Positions 7,846 to 15,715 of a stretch of DNA of 64,000 nucleotides are shown here, in pieces. Under the pieces are notes generated by a model. It made no database searches. It had not been told where the DNA came from and saw only the letters and a program-made list of their open reading frames with translations. Position 1 is the stretch's first letter, and each line of letters begins with the position of its first letter. Where the stretch lies: assembly GCF_030551875.1 (NCBI RefSeq), contig NZ_JAUOZU010000013.1, forward strand, positions 124,001 through 188,000. Direction: 5' to 3'. A program made the position numbers and the translations under genes. Source of the stretch: Fluviirhizobium alvei (lineage in GTDB: Bacteria > Pseudomonadota > Alphaproteobacteria > Rhizobiales > Rhizobiaceae).

Positions 7846-8130
7846 ATGTTCGGAAAACTCGGATTTGCATCGCTGGTGCGCGCTGTCTGTGCCGGTCATG
7901 GCTATTGCGGCAGCGTGCAGGATGGCCAATTCATGCATGTGACTGATTTCATTCCCAAGCATGGAACAGTCTCCGCAGATGACTTCGTCGACTGGCTGTT
8001 TCTGGCCGATGATGAAACCTTTATCGGCAGGATGAATGCAATGCGACGCCGCGAGACTTTGCGAAGCATGTTCATCGCGCATATGGGTTCGACCACCGTC
8101 AAAGCAAGCAGGCTCCGCTGGCAACGATGA
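7846..8130 (+). CDS. Small hypothetical protein coupled to ATP-grasp ligase (94 aa)
   Basis: The ATG at 7846 begins MFGKLGFASLVRAVCAGHGY. An upstream start at 7819 is possible but has no better ribosome site. The stop codon overlaps the ATG of the ATP-grasp gene (ATGA), indicating a two-gene operon. The protein is soluble, with no recognised domain. A possible -35 element (TTGACA, 7772-7777) lies upstream, with no good -10. It may be a substrate or partner of the ligase, an inference from coupling alone. Confidence 0.55.
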   Translation: MFGKLGFASLVRAVCAGHGYCGSVQDGQFMHVTDFIPKHGTVSADDFVDWLFLADDETFIGRMNAMRRRETLRSMFIAHMGSTTVKASRLRWQR

Positions 8131-8948
8131 CGGTCCAATGGCTACTCCAGGGCAACCACCCGCACCTGTCCTCCATCCGCGAGATCGAACAGATCTTGCG
8201 CGATCAGGGCAATGACGTCGCCGTTGTAGCGCTCAAGGGCAACTCAACGGACATTCCTTTGCCGGAAACCCTGGATTTGTCTCGCCCCACGGTGTGTTAC
8301 GGCCCCTCCTTCGTGCCGCGCGCCTTGGAATATCCTCGCCTTTCGCCCGGAATCTTCTTCGATCCTGCGACTTTCCGTTGGTCCGCCTTCCGTGATGGCT
8401 GGGGGGACCGGATGCTGAGCGCCGATGCTCTCGTCGCTAACCTGCCGGAAGCCATGGCGCGAATTGCTTCTGAATGCGCCTTCGTTCGCCCCGACGAGGA
8501 CAGCAAGGCGTTCGACGGCGGCCCCTATGACCGGAAGACACTGACGGCGGCTCTCGACCCGGCAATCTCAAAGGGTCGCATCAACGATCGCACGCAGATC
8601 ATCATCGCAAGGCCGATACAGGTCGACGCGGAATGGCGCACATTTATCGTCGGCGGAGAGGTCGTAGCGGCATCCTCCTATCGCTACAACGGCATTGGAA
8701 ACATGAACCTTCACGTCCCTCACCGAGCAATCGACTTGGCATTCGAGGCAGCCGAGCTTTGGGTGCCAGCGGATGTGTTTTGCCTTGATATAGCTCTCTC
8801 GGGCGAACGATATGGAATAGTCGAGGCCAATTGTTTTAACGCCGCGCGGTTCTACGGTGCGGACGCGGGCGTTATCCTCGAGTCCGTGGCGTCTTTCGTC
8901 GATCGCAAATACACAGCCGCTAACGATGCCCGGCTGACCACACTCTGA
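8127..8948 (+). CDS. ATP-grasp domain protein, R2K clade type
   Basis: A 273-aa protein with the FVRPDEDSKAFDGG segment near residues 117-130 and EWRTFIVGGEVVAAS near 172-187, followed by a metal-binding DIAL...GIVEANCFNAARFYG segment (about 223-250). These are the features I associate with R2K-clade ATP-grasp ligases, which probably form peptide or amide bonds. Family assignment rests on motif recognition. The substrate is unknown. It is translationally coupled to the 94-aa gene before it and ends 66 bp from the prophage left att site. Confidence 0.75.
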   Translation: MTVQWLLQGNHPHLSSIREIEQILRDQGNDVAVVALKGNSTDIPLPETLDLSRPTVCYGPSFVPRALEYPRLSPGIFFDPATFRWSAFRDGWGDRMLSADALVANLPEAMARIASECAFVRPDEDSKAFDGGPYDRKTLTAALDPAISKGRINDRTQIIIARPIQVDAEWRTFIVGGEVVAASSYRYNGIGNMNLHVPHRAIDLAFEAAELWVPADVFCLDIALSGERYGIVEANCFNAARFYGADAGVILESVASFVDRKYTAANDARLTTL

Positions 8949-9014
8949 CCCTGGCTCCGGGCGGCGAGTCCAGAAATCGTGGCGAGAATCCGGGGGAATC
9001 TGGCGAGGCATAAA

Positions 9015-9035
9015 TGGGTGGCGACCCCTGCAGGA
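9015..9035. other. attL of the prophage (21-bp core)
   Basis: It contains GGGTGGCGACCCCTGCAGGA preceded by T, identical to 25373-25393. This copy is not part of an intact tRNA gene, so it is the displaced 3'-end duplicate left by integration. Confidence 0.92.
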
Positions 9036-9186
9036 AAAGCATAAATAGCATTTTATTCAATGAATTCAATGGATAAAGCCCCCACACCAAAGCATTATCT
9101 TATCATTGAATTTGTTATATGATTTTATGATCCGCCCTCACCTTACAAGGTCACAGTAAGCGCTCTGGCCACCATTCATCAATCAC

Positions 9187-9303
9187 ATGGCTCATCGTGT
9201 CTTCGGGAATATCCGCATCACCTTCGCCGTCATCGTCATTCTGACGCTTGCCACCATCGCCGGGCTCGCCCTGCGCATTGCCGAGGCGATTGGCATATGG
9301 TGA
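9187..9303 (+). CDS. Small single-TM protein (38 aa)
   Basis: The frame from ATG 9187 encodes MAHRVFGNIRITFAVIVILT and continues through one hydrophobic helix (about 11-30) to IGIW and TGA at 9301-9303. The stop overlaps the ATG of the next gene at 9297, a tight coupling that supports translation. Function is unknown. The interval 9036-9186 before it is AT-rich and probably carries its promoter. Confidence 0.5.
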   Translation: MAHRVFGNIRITFAVIVILTLATIAGLALRIAEAIGIW

Positions 9304-9548
9304 AATATCCGATCACCATGGATACGCTGGGAAGCCTCATCGATCGAGGTTACGCCATCTACGCCCACTGCCAGGCGCAAGGCTGCGGACGGTCGAAGGA
9401 ATTGGATTTGCCAGCATTGGCCGAACGGCTTGGCCGCGATCACCCGGCACTGTCCGCCGGTCTCACGCCGAAGCTCAAATGCAGCGCGTGCGGCGGTCGC
9501 AAGATCAGCATCACCATTTCGCCGCCGCAACAGCCGATAGAGCCATAA
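9297..9548 (+). CDS. Small zinc-ribbon-like phage protein (83 aa)
   Basis: The protein has cysteines at CQAQGC (about 25-30) and CSACG (about 62-66), suggesting a two-knuckle zinc site. Between them is a LDLPALAERLGRDHP segment. Similar short proteins are common in rhizobial prophages, with no known function. The gene overlaps the 38-aa gene upstream and converges on the minus-strand operon that ends at 9600. Confidence 0.65.
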   Translation: MVKYPITMDTLGSLIDRGYAIYAHCQAQGCGRSKELDLPALAERLGRDHPALSAGLTPKLKCSACGGRKISITISPPQQPIEP

Positions 9549-9577
9549 AAAAACCGGCGGCATTCGCGCCACCGGTT
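9547..9577 (-). terminator. Rho-independent terminator of prophage late operon
   Basis: Stem AACCGG/CCGGTT with adjoining GGC/GCC pairs is followed on the minus strand by T7 (A-run 9547-9553). It lies just past the stop of the last minus-strand gene at 9600. Confidence 0.8.
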
Positions 9578-9599
9578 GCCCTCGCTCTAAACTGTCAAC

Positions 9600-9956
9600 C
9601 TATCGCATCGTCACCCAATGCCACCAGGCATAGATCTGGTCGCGCAAGGCGTAGATGCCGGCCGCGCCGCCAAGCAGCCAGCCTCCGATATACCACAAAG
9701 CACGCCCGAGCATTCCCGCCCCCTGTGCCTGCGCCTTTCGCTGGGCAAATTCCGAAAGCGTCGGTGCCGCGCTGTCCACGCTCTTTTCCACCGCCGCCAT
9801 CCGGTGGTCGAGCGCCACAAGCGTCAACCCCTGTTGCTCCAGTTTCTCATGCACCCGGCGCCGGCTTTCGCTGGCGTCGGCCTTGTCGGCGTCCATCCTC
9901 GTTTCGATCCGTCCGAGCCGATCGAGGATCAGCGCATATTGATGCCCCTCTTCCAT
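9600..9956 (-). CDS. DUF1515-like phage protein with C-terminal TM
   Basis: A 118-aa protein from ATG 9956. An N-terminal helical, coiled-coil-like region (LDRLGRIETRMDADKADASE, about 9-30, continuing to about 60) is followed by one transmembrane helix near 88-108. This architecture resembles DUF1515 proteins found beside lysis genes of rhizobial phages. It may act as a spanin- or holin-associated protein, which is inference from position next to a holin-like gene and endolysin. Confidence 0.6.
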   Translation of the reverse strand: MEEGHQYALILDRLGRIETRMDADKADASESRRRVHEKLEQQGLTLVALDHRMAAVEKSVDSAAPTLSEFAQRKAQAQGAGMLGRALWYIGGWLLGGAAGIYALRDQIYAWWHWVTMR

Positions 9957-9966
9957 CCCGGCCCCG

Positions 9967-10191
9967 CTATTTCTTGCGGCGGGTGGATCTGATCGGCGCG
10001 CTTGCCTGCGTCCGGCCATACATCACCAACAGGCCGGCCAGCAGCGTGCATGCCTGTTGCCAGATCTGATAGATGTTGCCGGAAAAATCGCCCGTTGCCG
10101 GGTCGAAATTGAGCGCGATGCCCGAGGCCGAAAGCCCCGCCGTGATGATGCCGCCCCAGATCGTGCGGCTCTGATACCAGCTTTTTTCCAT
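9967..10191 (-). CDS. Holin-like small membrane protein (74 aa)
   Basis: ATG 10191 follows AAAGGAAGAACC. The protein begins MEKSWYQSRTIWGGIITAGL. It has a hydrophobic segment at about 12-28, a second at about 48-62 and a basic tail (RSTRRKK). This size and topology fit phage holins, which permeabilise the inner membrane at lysis. It lies between a DUF6527-like gene and the DUF1515-like gene, downstream of the endolysin. Confidence 0.6.
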   Translation of the reverse strand: MEKSWYQSRTIWGGIITAGLSASGIALNFDPATGDFSGNIYQIWQQACTLLAGLLVMYGRTQASAPIRSTRRKK

Positions 10192-10202
10192 GGTTCTTCC
10201 TT

Positions 10203-10552
10203 TCAATCAAAATCGGGGAGATCGACGGTCTGCCCCGCCATGTCGTGAGTGCAGTCGTTGAGGAATTGGATGCGCCCATCCGTGACAAATGAGTGGCAGA
10301 CAAAGGTGATGGCATTTCCGGAAGCGTCTCGCTCCCAGTCCCCATCCCATTTTCCAGACTGGTCGCGGGTGATCTTTTTTCCCGTTACCAGAACGCTTGG
10401 TGTGAACGTCGGCTTGTCAGGATCACCGTTATAGCCCCAGCGCGGGCCTGACCCTTCACCGACCATGACTTATGCGCGCCATCACAGCCGGGACACCAGA
10501 ACAAAATGCCGCCGTTCGTCGCACCGCGGAGCTTTGCCGAGAGAGCGCCCAT
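10203..10552 (-). pseudogene. DUF6527-like phage protein with a frameshift
   Basis: From ATG 10552 the first 29 codons read MGALSAKLRGATNGGILFWC then PGCDGAHK. The rest of the expected protein (GPRWGYNGDPDKPTFTPSVL to AGQTVDLPDFD, ending 10203) is in a different frame entered near 10466. Family members I recall carry both halves in one chain, with CPGC-x-x-H early and the PTF-x-PSVL motif next. One base appears to be missing around 10466-10470. No obvious slippery heptamer is present, so mutation is likelier than programmed frameshifting. Confidence 0.6.
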
Positions 10553-10565
10553 GTCCGTTCCTTTC

Positions 10566-11405
10566 TCAAAAACCGGCCGCTTTCAGCGCAGCCTCGAATT
10601 TCAGGGCGTAGCCAGCAATCGCCGCCGCCTTGTCGGTTCCGTTGATGATGGGGCGTGACGCGCGATACTCCGCGAGATCGACAGCATCGCTCTCGTCCAC
10701 GCCATCGAGATAGTCGTCGAGCGTTCGTCCGGTGAACCAGCCCTCGTCCATGCCCCTGATCAGGATCACGGCGGCATGTTCCGGCACCATGGCGAGCGAA
10801 GGATCGCCGACAAAATCAATGCCGGTCTTTTCCGCCGCCTTCTGGTAGTTCGCCTTGTGCGTCAGCTGCACATAGCCACGGCCAAGCCAGGACTTCCCGT
10901 CCGCATCCTTGCGCCAATAGGGCTTGCGCACCCAGGGCAGGCGCCCACGCGCGAAGGCAAGATCAAGGATGCGGATCGCCTCATCGTCCGATGATGCCAG
11001 GGTTTCCCGCACCGGGTGCATCGTATAGGCGGTTTCGTGGTAGGCGGTCGCCAGCATATAGGCGGCGTGGTCGAGGGAAAGCGGCGTGCCATCGTCGCGG
11101 TCGGCCTCGAGCGCATTCAGAAGCACCTCGAACCCTTCGACCTGGTATTGCGTCAGCTTGCCGGCGAAGAGTGATGAGCGAACGGCAGCATAGAACACGC
11201 CCCGGTCCATCTTGTGCGCCTCGGCAGGCGGAAACAGGTCCGCAAGCGTCAGCGCATCAGGCTGGCCCGTCACAGGCAAGCCGTGCGCCCGTTGGTATTG
11301 AGAAAGCACGGCAGCCGTTTCCGCTCCCATGAAGCCGTCAGCGCCGAATTTCGGCAATCGATATCCAATCGCCAGCAGCCTCTGCTGGACGCTCTTGATG
11401 TCCAT
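10566..11405 (-). CDS. Phage endolysin: PG-binding domain plus GH19-like lysozyme
   Basis: A 279-aa protein from ATG 11405, after a ribosome site in GAAAGGAAACATC. Residues about 1-55 are a peptidoglycan-binding repeat (VQQRLLAIGYRLPKFGADGF). Residues about 70-270 are a chitinase/lysozyme-like catalytic domain, with AYHETAYTMHPV near 118-130 (candidate catalytic Glu) and LGRGYVQLTHKANYQ near 173-187. It hydrolyses the cell wall at lysis, together with the holin-like genes just downstream. A longer start at 11441 would fall inside the terminator stem. Confidence 0.88.
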   Translation of the reverse strand: MDIKSVQQRLLAIGYRLPKFGADGFMGAETAAVLSQYQRAHGLPVTGQPDALTLADLFPPAEAHKMDRGVFYAAVRSSLFAGKLTQYQVEGFEVLLNALEADRDDGTPLSLDHAAYMLATAYHETAYTMHPVRETLASSDDEAIRILDLAFARGRLPWVRKPYWRKDADGKSWLGRGYVQLTHKANYQKAAEKTGIDFVGDPSLAMVPEHAAVILIRGMDEGWFTGRTLDDYLDGVDESDAVDLAEYRASRPIINGTDKAAAIAGYALKFEAALKAAGF

Positions 11406-11424
11406 GATGTTTCCTTTCGATGGT

Positions 11425-11450
11425 ACGAAAAAACCCGCCAAAAGGCGGGT
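11425..11450 (-). terminator. Rho-independent terminator before endolysin
   Basis: Stem ACCCGCC/GGCGGGT (11433-11439, 11444-11450) with an AAAA loop. The minus strand continues with T6 (A-run 11428-11433). It ends transcripts of the 11509-11847 gene and so separates the lysis genes from the tail genes. Confidence 0.75.
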
Positions 11451-11508
11451 GATTTGGTCAATGCTGTCGGCTCGTTAACGCCCGGATGATCCAGGCCGCG
11501 CAGGAAGT

Positions 11509-11847
11509 TCAGTTCAGAACTTCATTTTCACCCGCAACCGGCGCTTCCCACCAGCCTGCCGGGTAAGGGTCTTCATCCAGCACCAGCACCGGTTCCCAGC
11601 CCAGGATCTGGCTCTTGAACAGAGTGAGCACCTTGCCGCGAAACGACATCATTGCGAACTTGTCGGAAGAAAGCGGGATCACCGTCTTGATGACAACAAT
11701 GCGAGTGGTGCCAGACTGGTCGAAATACTCCATCGCATAAAGCTGTGTCTGCGCCGATAGCGATGAAAAATCATGCTGGCCGCTCGTGATCTTCGAACCT
11801 GCGGAAACCACTTTCTTCTCAATCGCAAAAGCAACCATCGTCAGCAT
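11509..11847 (-). CDS. Hypothetical prophage protein (112 aa)
   Basis: The protein begins MLTMVAFAIEKKVVSAGSKI. An alternative start is at 11838. It appears to be mainly beta-strand, with no membrane segment and no recognised domain. The C-terminus is Trp/Pro/Glu-rich (GWWEAPVAGE). It is followed by a terminator and separated from the sulfotransferase by a 199-bp gap with no gene. Confidence 0.5.
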   Translation of the reverse strand: MLTMVAFAIEKKVVSAGSKITSGQHDFSSLSAQTQLYAMEYFDQSGTTRIVVIKTVIPLSSDKFAMMSFRGKVLTLFKSQILGWEPVLVLDEDPYPAGWWEAPVAGENEVLN

Positions 11848-12046
11848 CCTTCACATGTAAAGCACTGCAATTTCTGACAGTTCATGGTTAACCGTTGGTT
11901 AACGGTTGGAAGGTCTGTGACAAGAAATGGTAACATATTTCCGATGTGAGAGCCGGCATCTGGGCGGGCACATTCACCCGCCCGTGCGAGGTGCGCGGGA
12001 CGAAGCATGATCGAATTAGGTAAATATCATTGGCTGAACATGAAAT

Positions 12047-12847
12047 TTATAACGCGAGGTAATCAGGCTCCATCGTCCGGCGCAACTCTTCTGTCCTGGA
12101 TTTCAACGTATTGATCTGTTCGATATTCGCTGCCCGCTTTTGTGACAATGCAGCCGTATAGTCATAGAGCTTTTGGTCAATCCAAGTCATGGTCTTGATC
12201 TTTTCGATCGTCGCCCCATCGACCTCTGTCGCAGAAACGCGCTCCACGGACCGGTTTGCATTGATAAGTTTGAAGTCCGGCACCTGCTTCCCGAAAAAAT
12301 CGGCAAGCTGAAGGAGAAACTGCCAAGGCCGTTCGATCACACCAGCCACAACACAGGATTTCACATTGGCTTGGGCGATGCTCAGAAGTTCAACGGGATA
12401 GATTCCAGCAAGGCGCTCGCGCGTGGCGACATCGAGAGAAAAAGCAAGCTGCCACGTCTGCGCATTGTCGATGTTCATCCGAATATCTGGTCTATCACTT
12501 TCGATGAACTGCTCAAGCGTCATATCAGGTGGGATCGGATCACCAGGCGCCATGCGGCCACCCGGATTTTTCCAGTACGAATAGAGAGACAGGATGCGCT
12601 CGACAGGATCGCGTAGAACCGTCATGCAGTTGCCACCGGAGCCGCGGAAGAAGTTATAACCGAAATGGGAAATGTACAAATTCGGCTCATCTGCCGGCGG
12701 AACTTCGCGAAATAGCGGATACCCAAAAAGTTTCTCTCGCGGGTACCACTGGCTTTCGTCCACCAGTTCGAACAGCGTTTCAGTGATCGATGTTCCGCCG
12801 GCCTTGGGGACATGCACAAACACAAAGTTCTCGGTGATTCTCGCCAT
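12047..12847 (-). CDS. Sulfotransferase family protein in the prophage
   Basis: A 266-aa protein with the PAPS 5'-phosphosulfate motif VHVPKAGGTS at 11-20 and the 3'-phosphate-binding motif VLRDPVERILSLYSYW near 76-91, both diagnostic of the sulfotransferase fold. The C-terminal 60 residues are helical. It would transfer sulfate from PAPS to an acceptor, probably a polysaccharide or nodulation-type glycan. The gene lies directly downstream of the tail spike and is not a phage structural gene, so it probably alters the host surface (a moron). The acceptor is unknown. Confidence 0.8.
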   Translation of the reverse strand: MARITENFVFVHVPKAGGTSITETLFELVDESQWYPREKLFGYPLFREVPPADEPNLYISHFGYNFFRGSGGNCMTVLRDPVERILSLYSYWKNPGGRMAPGDPIPPDMTLEQFIESDRPDIRMNIDNAQTWQLAFSLDVATRERLAGIYPVELLSIAQANVKSCVVAGVIERPWQFLLQLADFFGKQVPDFKLINANRSVERVSATEVDGATIEKIKTMTWIDQKLYDYTAALSQKRAANIEQINTLKSRTEELRRTMEPDYLAL

Positions 12848-12908
12848 TTAAATGCTCCGCGATGAGATATTGCTCATTAGCAATAGCCCAGCGCTGGCGC
12901 AAGAAAGA

Positions 12909-14432
12909 CTATGCGAGCTCGCCGATTGCTTCCCACTGAACGGTATCGCTCGTTGTCGAGATCGTTGAAGATCCGCTCGTCAAGGAAAGTTTGTTGATTG
13001 TGAAGCCGGTAGTGGTGGGAGATGACACCCTAGCTTGGAATATGCGAGAGTTATCGGCACCACGCTCCTGAAGCGTTATTTCTGGGGCGCTTTTGAAAGT
13101 CACTCCAAAGTTGATGACCGTACCACTAGGTGAATTATCGACTCCCTTAACTCTAGCAAGTTCCTTTCCATCTTTTGAAAGAATAGACCCCATTCCTCTG
13201 ATCAGAGTAATGCGGTTTGGAGCTTCATTTGTTCCGGCGTTAATTTCGAAAAATGAAGTTTTTGATGTATCGATGCTTCCGATTAGGGTGGCAATCTCGC
13301 CGCCGATGATCAGGCTGCCTGCCTTCGCATTCGCCGTATCTTCGATATTACCGGCAGTGCGGCCAAGTGCCATGGTACACTCAAGGATAACGTACTTCCC
13401 GCCGTCGTTATAAATCTCACGCGTCGCTTCGGCGTTGTTTGGAAAGTGAACACCTTCCAGCAGCGAGGATCCAGCCTTGAGGACAAGTGCCGCGCGACCT
13501 TTGCAACTTTCGAACCATCCGCCGCGCATGGAAATCGCCCGTCCAAGACGATAAACACCTGAAAGATATCCGGCATTTGAATCAACAAGGATGCCACCGG
13601 TGTTCATGTCCCCAACGGTGCCGTTGTTTTCAATCTGGGTGCCTTCCAGAACAGTCTGAGTGCCGTTCAGAACCTTGATGCCCCAGCCACTGCAATCTTT
13701 ATACGCGCCCCCGACAACCGTGTTCAGGTTTGGATCTGAGTATGTGCTATCTTCAAATACGTGCTTGATAAGCGTAAGGCCATTTACCGCATTTGCACCA
13801 ATGCATCCGATGAGCGTGTTGGTCACGCAGTTGTTCAAAACAATGGCTGATGCACCATATCTGCAGCGGACGCCCTGCAGGATAGAATTCGTTAGACCCC
13901 AGAGATCCATGACGCGCTCACTGCCGCCATCAATACCTGACAGGGCAAAGTCGCGGAGCATTACAGAACCCTGAAACGTATTCGATCCACTGCTGCGCCC
14001 AATCTTGAAGAATGTCGCCCCGTCATTGACCCGCTTCTTTAGTAGCGATGCAACACCATCACCTTCGACAACGAGTTTTCCGGACCCGCCGGCCAGGTAT
14101 CCATAGTCGAAGCTGTCGGTCGAAAACGTGCCGCGCGGGATGAGCAGAGCACCACCACCAAGCGCTCTGATTTTCGCGATTGCGGAGGCGATGAATGGGG
14201 TGGCGTCCTCCGCCTCATCACCGCTGGCACCCTCGTGAACAATATTGATCGTTCTGATCTTCAAGAGCGCCGGCGTACCAAGATCATCAATTCCCAAAGA
14301 TCCTGCGCTGCCATTGGTCGAACTGGCCAGGTCCTCGAGCCGTAGGGCCGCACGTAAGGCCGTCGCCATCTGATCCTGCAAAGGCCCCGGCGCATCGAGC
14401 GAAAACTGTGGAATGTCGGATATATCAGTCAT
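12909..14432 (-). CDS. Tail spike/fibre with pectate-lyase-like beta-helix
   Basis: A 507-aa protein from ATG 14432, overlapping the upstream 54-aa gene by 8 bases. Residues about 55-130 (GASGDEAEDATPFIASAIAK, then GGGALLIPRGTF) are the start of a right-handed beta-helix typical of pectate_lyase_3 tail spikes. A parallel beta-helix continues to about 390, and a C-terminal beta domain follows (ITLQERGADNSRIFQARVS, about 455-475). Such spikes bind and often cleave capsule or LPS. I chose 14432 because longer starts overlap the preceding gene. Confidence 0.8.
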   Translation of the reverse strand: MTDISDIPQFSLDAPGPLQDQMATALRAALRLEDLASSTNGSAGSLGIDDLGTPALLKIRTINIVHEGASGDEAEDATPFIASAIAKIRALGGGALLIPRGTFSTDSFDYGYLAGGSGKLVVEGDGVASLLKKRVNDGATFFKIGRSSGSNTFQGSVMLRDFALSGIDGGSERVMDLWGLTNSILQGVRCRYGASAIVLNNCVTNTLIGCIGANAVNGLTLIKHVFEDSTYSDPNLNTVVGGAYKDCSGWGIKVLNGTQTVLEGTQIENNGTVGDMNTGGILVDSNAGYLSGVYRLGRAISMRGGWFESCKGRAALVLKAGSSLLEGVHFPNNAEATREIYNDGGKYVILECTMALGRTAGNIEDTANAKAGSLIIGGEIATLIGSIDTSKTSFFEINAGTNEAPNRITLIRGMGSILSKDGKELARVKGVDNSPSGTVINFGVTFKSAPEITLQERGADNSRIFQARVSSPTTTGFTINKLSLTSGSSTISTTSDTVQWEAIGELA

Positions 14433-14589
14433 CACTACGCTCCAATACCACAACCTTGCCATCCAGAACCAGCGTGAAACCAGCAAGCGTCAGCCGCACC
14501 ACCGGCACAGCGCTCACATCCTTCAGGCTAGCCGCAAGCGGCGCCCGGCCGCGCAGCGCAAAGCGCTCGCCCGTATTGCCGGTCCTCAT
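14425..14589 (-). CDS. Small tail-module protein (54 aa)
   Basis: ATG 14589 overlaps the preceding stop (ATGA), and its own stop overlaps the tail-spike start. The 54-aa product begins MRTGNTGERFALRGRAPLAA and has a beta-rich C-terminus (LTLAGFTLVLDGKVVVLERSDD at 33-54). It may be a tail-fibre accessory or connector protein. Tight overlaps at both ends support translation. Confidence 0.6.
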   Translation of the reverse strand: MRTGNTGERFALRGRAPLAASLKDVSAVPVVRLTLAGFTLVLDGKVVVLERSDD

Positions 14590-14858
14590 GGCGTGATCAC
14601 CTCCATTTTCTGAGCGATCGATCCTTCCGGCATGGCCCAGATCTTGTCGGACACCGAAAGATCGTTGAGGCTCTGCGGGCTCTTGGGCCGAATGGTCTTG
14701 TAGTCCTGCGTTGTGGGTTCGGGCGCATCCCCCTGCCCGATCACCCATTTCCCCACCGCCGTTTCCGAGCGCCATTCGAAGGCGATCGAAGAGACATTTT
14801 CGGCAAGCAGGGTCCACACACCAGGCTCACAGGTAATGCATGTCACGTTAGCGGCCAT
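14586..14858 (-). CDS. Phage tail-module hypothetical protein (90 aa)
   Basis: ATG 14858 follows GAGGTGGACC. The 90-aa protein begins MAANVTCITCEPGVWTLLAE, and its beta-rich N-terminal half resembles small tail or fibre-associated proteins. Translation is coupled to the next gene by ATGA. It lies 9 bases after the stop of the portal/tail chimera. Confidence 0.6.
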   Translation of the reverse strand: MAANVTCITCEPGVWTLLAENVSSIAFEWRSETAVGKWVIGQGDAPEPTTQDYKTIRPKSPQSLNDLSVSDKIWAMPEGSIAQKMEVITP

Positions 14859-14866
14859 GGTCCACC

Positions 14867-15715
14867 TCAGAATGCAGTTGCGAATACCACGAAACTCGCA
14901 GTTCCGTGGTTCAAGGTCGTGTCTTCGTAGTAGTATTCGAGCGCCGAAATATTGTAGCGCGACACCCCGTTTGCGGGGATGCGCGCGCCCACGGCCCGTG
15001 CCGTTCCGGCGCTTTCCGCTGTCACGCTGCCATCGGGCCCGGCATTGTTCGAGCGCCATTCCTGCATGGTGCAGGAGCTGATGCCCGGCGTTCTCCCCCA
15101 GTTGAGTGCCATTCCGCTGCCGGAGAGCGTGGTCCAGTCAAGCGCCGACATCAGCACGTCACGGCGGTTCACCTGCTTGATCAGCCGCGCCTTGTTGGAA
15201 AGATTGGTGATGGTCGCCACATTGGCGCCATTGGTCACCACTCGCGCCACCAGAATATCATCGAAAGCGGAATCGAATGCCGCATCGGTTTCGAGAGCAC
15301 TGGATGGATTATAGGCGAGGTCGGTCATGCTCTTGAGAACGAAGCCATCGGCCTCGGTGTAACGCAGGTGATAGGTGGTGTTGGCCACGGTGGCGAGGTC
15401 GGTCGCCTCTGTGATGTGATAGCCGAACCGGCTAAGATCCGGCTGATAGCTCATCGTCAGTTCGGTGCCGCAGCTGTCGACGATGATCTGGTCGACCACG
15501 CCGCGCAACCGGCCGGAATTCTGGATCATGTCCATCGCCAGCGCGCCGGCCCTGCGCCAGACGGCACGCACCTGGTCCCGGTGTTCGGATAGCGAGGCCG
15601 GGCGAGATGCGATCACGCCGGAACGCGTATCCCTCAGGTAGGAGGCCTGAGGCCGTGACACGGGTAAGCCGACAGACCGGCTGCCAGCCTGTACCCGCAC
15701 CCGTGGCTTCGTCAT
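14867..15715 (-). CDS. Chimera: portal N-terminus fused to tail-region protein
   Basis: ATG 15715 overlaps the large terminase stop (ATGA), the usual position of a lambda-type portal gene. Residues 1 to about 98 look like a lambda-family portal N-terminus (VIASRPASLSEHRDQVRAVW, then MDMIQNSGRLRG). From about residue 105 on (TYHLRYTEADGFVLKSMTDL and after) it changes to a protein type found just before tail fibres, and it is directly followed by tail genes. A normal portal is about 500 aa, and this product is 282. The fusion is in frame, with the junction near 15390-15425. Confidence 0.75.
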   Translation of the reverse strand: MTKPRVRVQAGSRSVGLPVSRPQASYLRDTRSGVIASRPASLSEHRDQVRAVWRRAGALAMDMIQNSGRLRGVVDQIIVDSCGTELTMSYQPDLSRFGYHITEATDLATVANTTYHLRYTEADGFVLKSMTDLAYNPSSALETDAAFDSAFDDILVARVVTNGANVATITNLSNKARLIKQVNRRDVLMSALDWTTLSGSGMALNWGRTPGISSCTMQEWRSNNAGPDGSVTAESAGTARAVGARIPANGVSRYNISALEYYYEDTTLNHGTASFVVFATAF

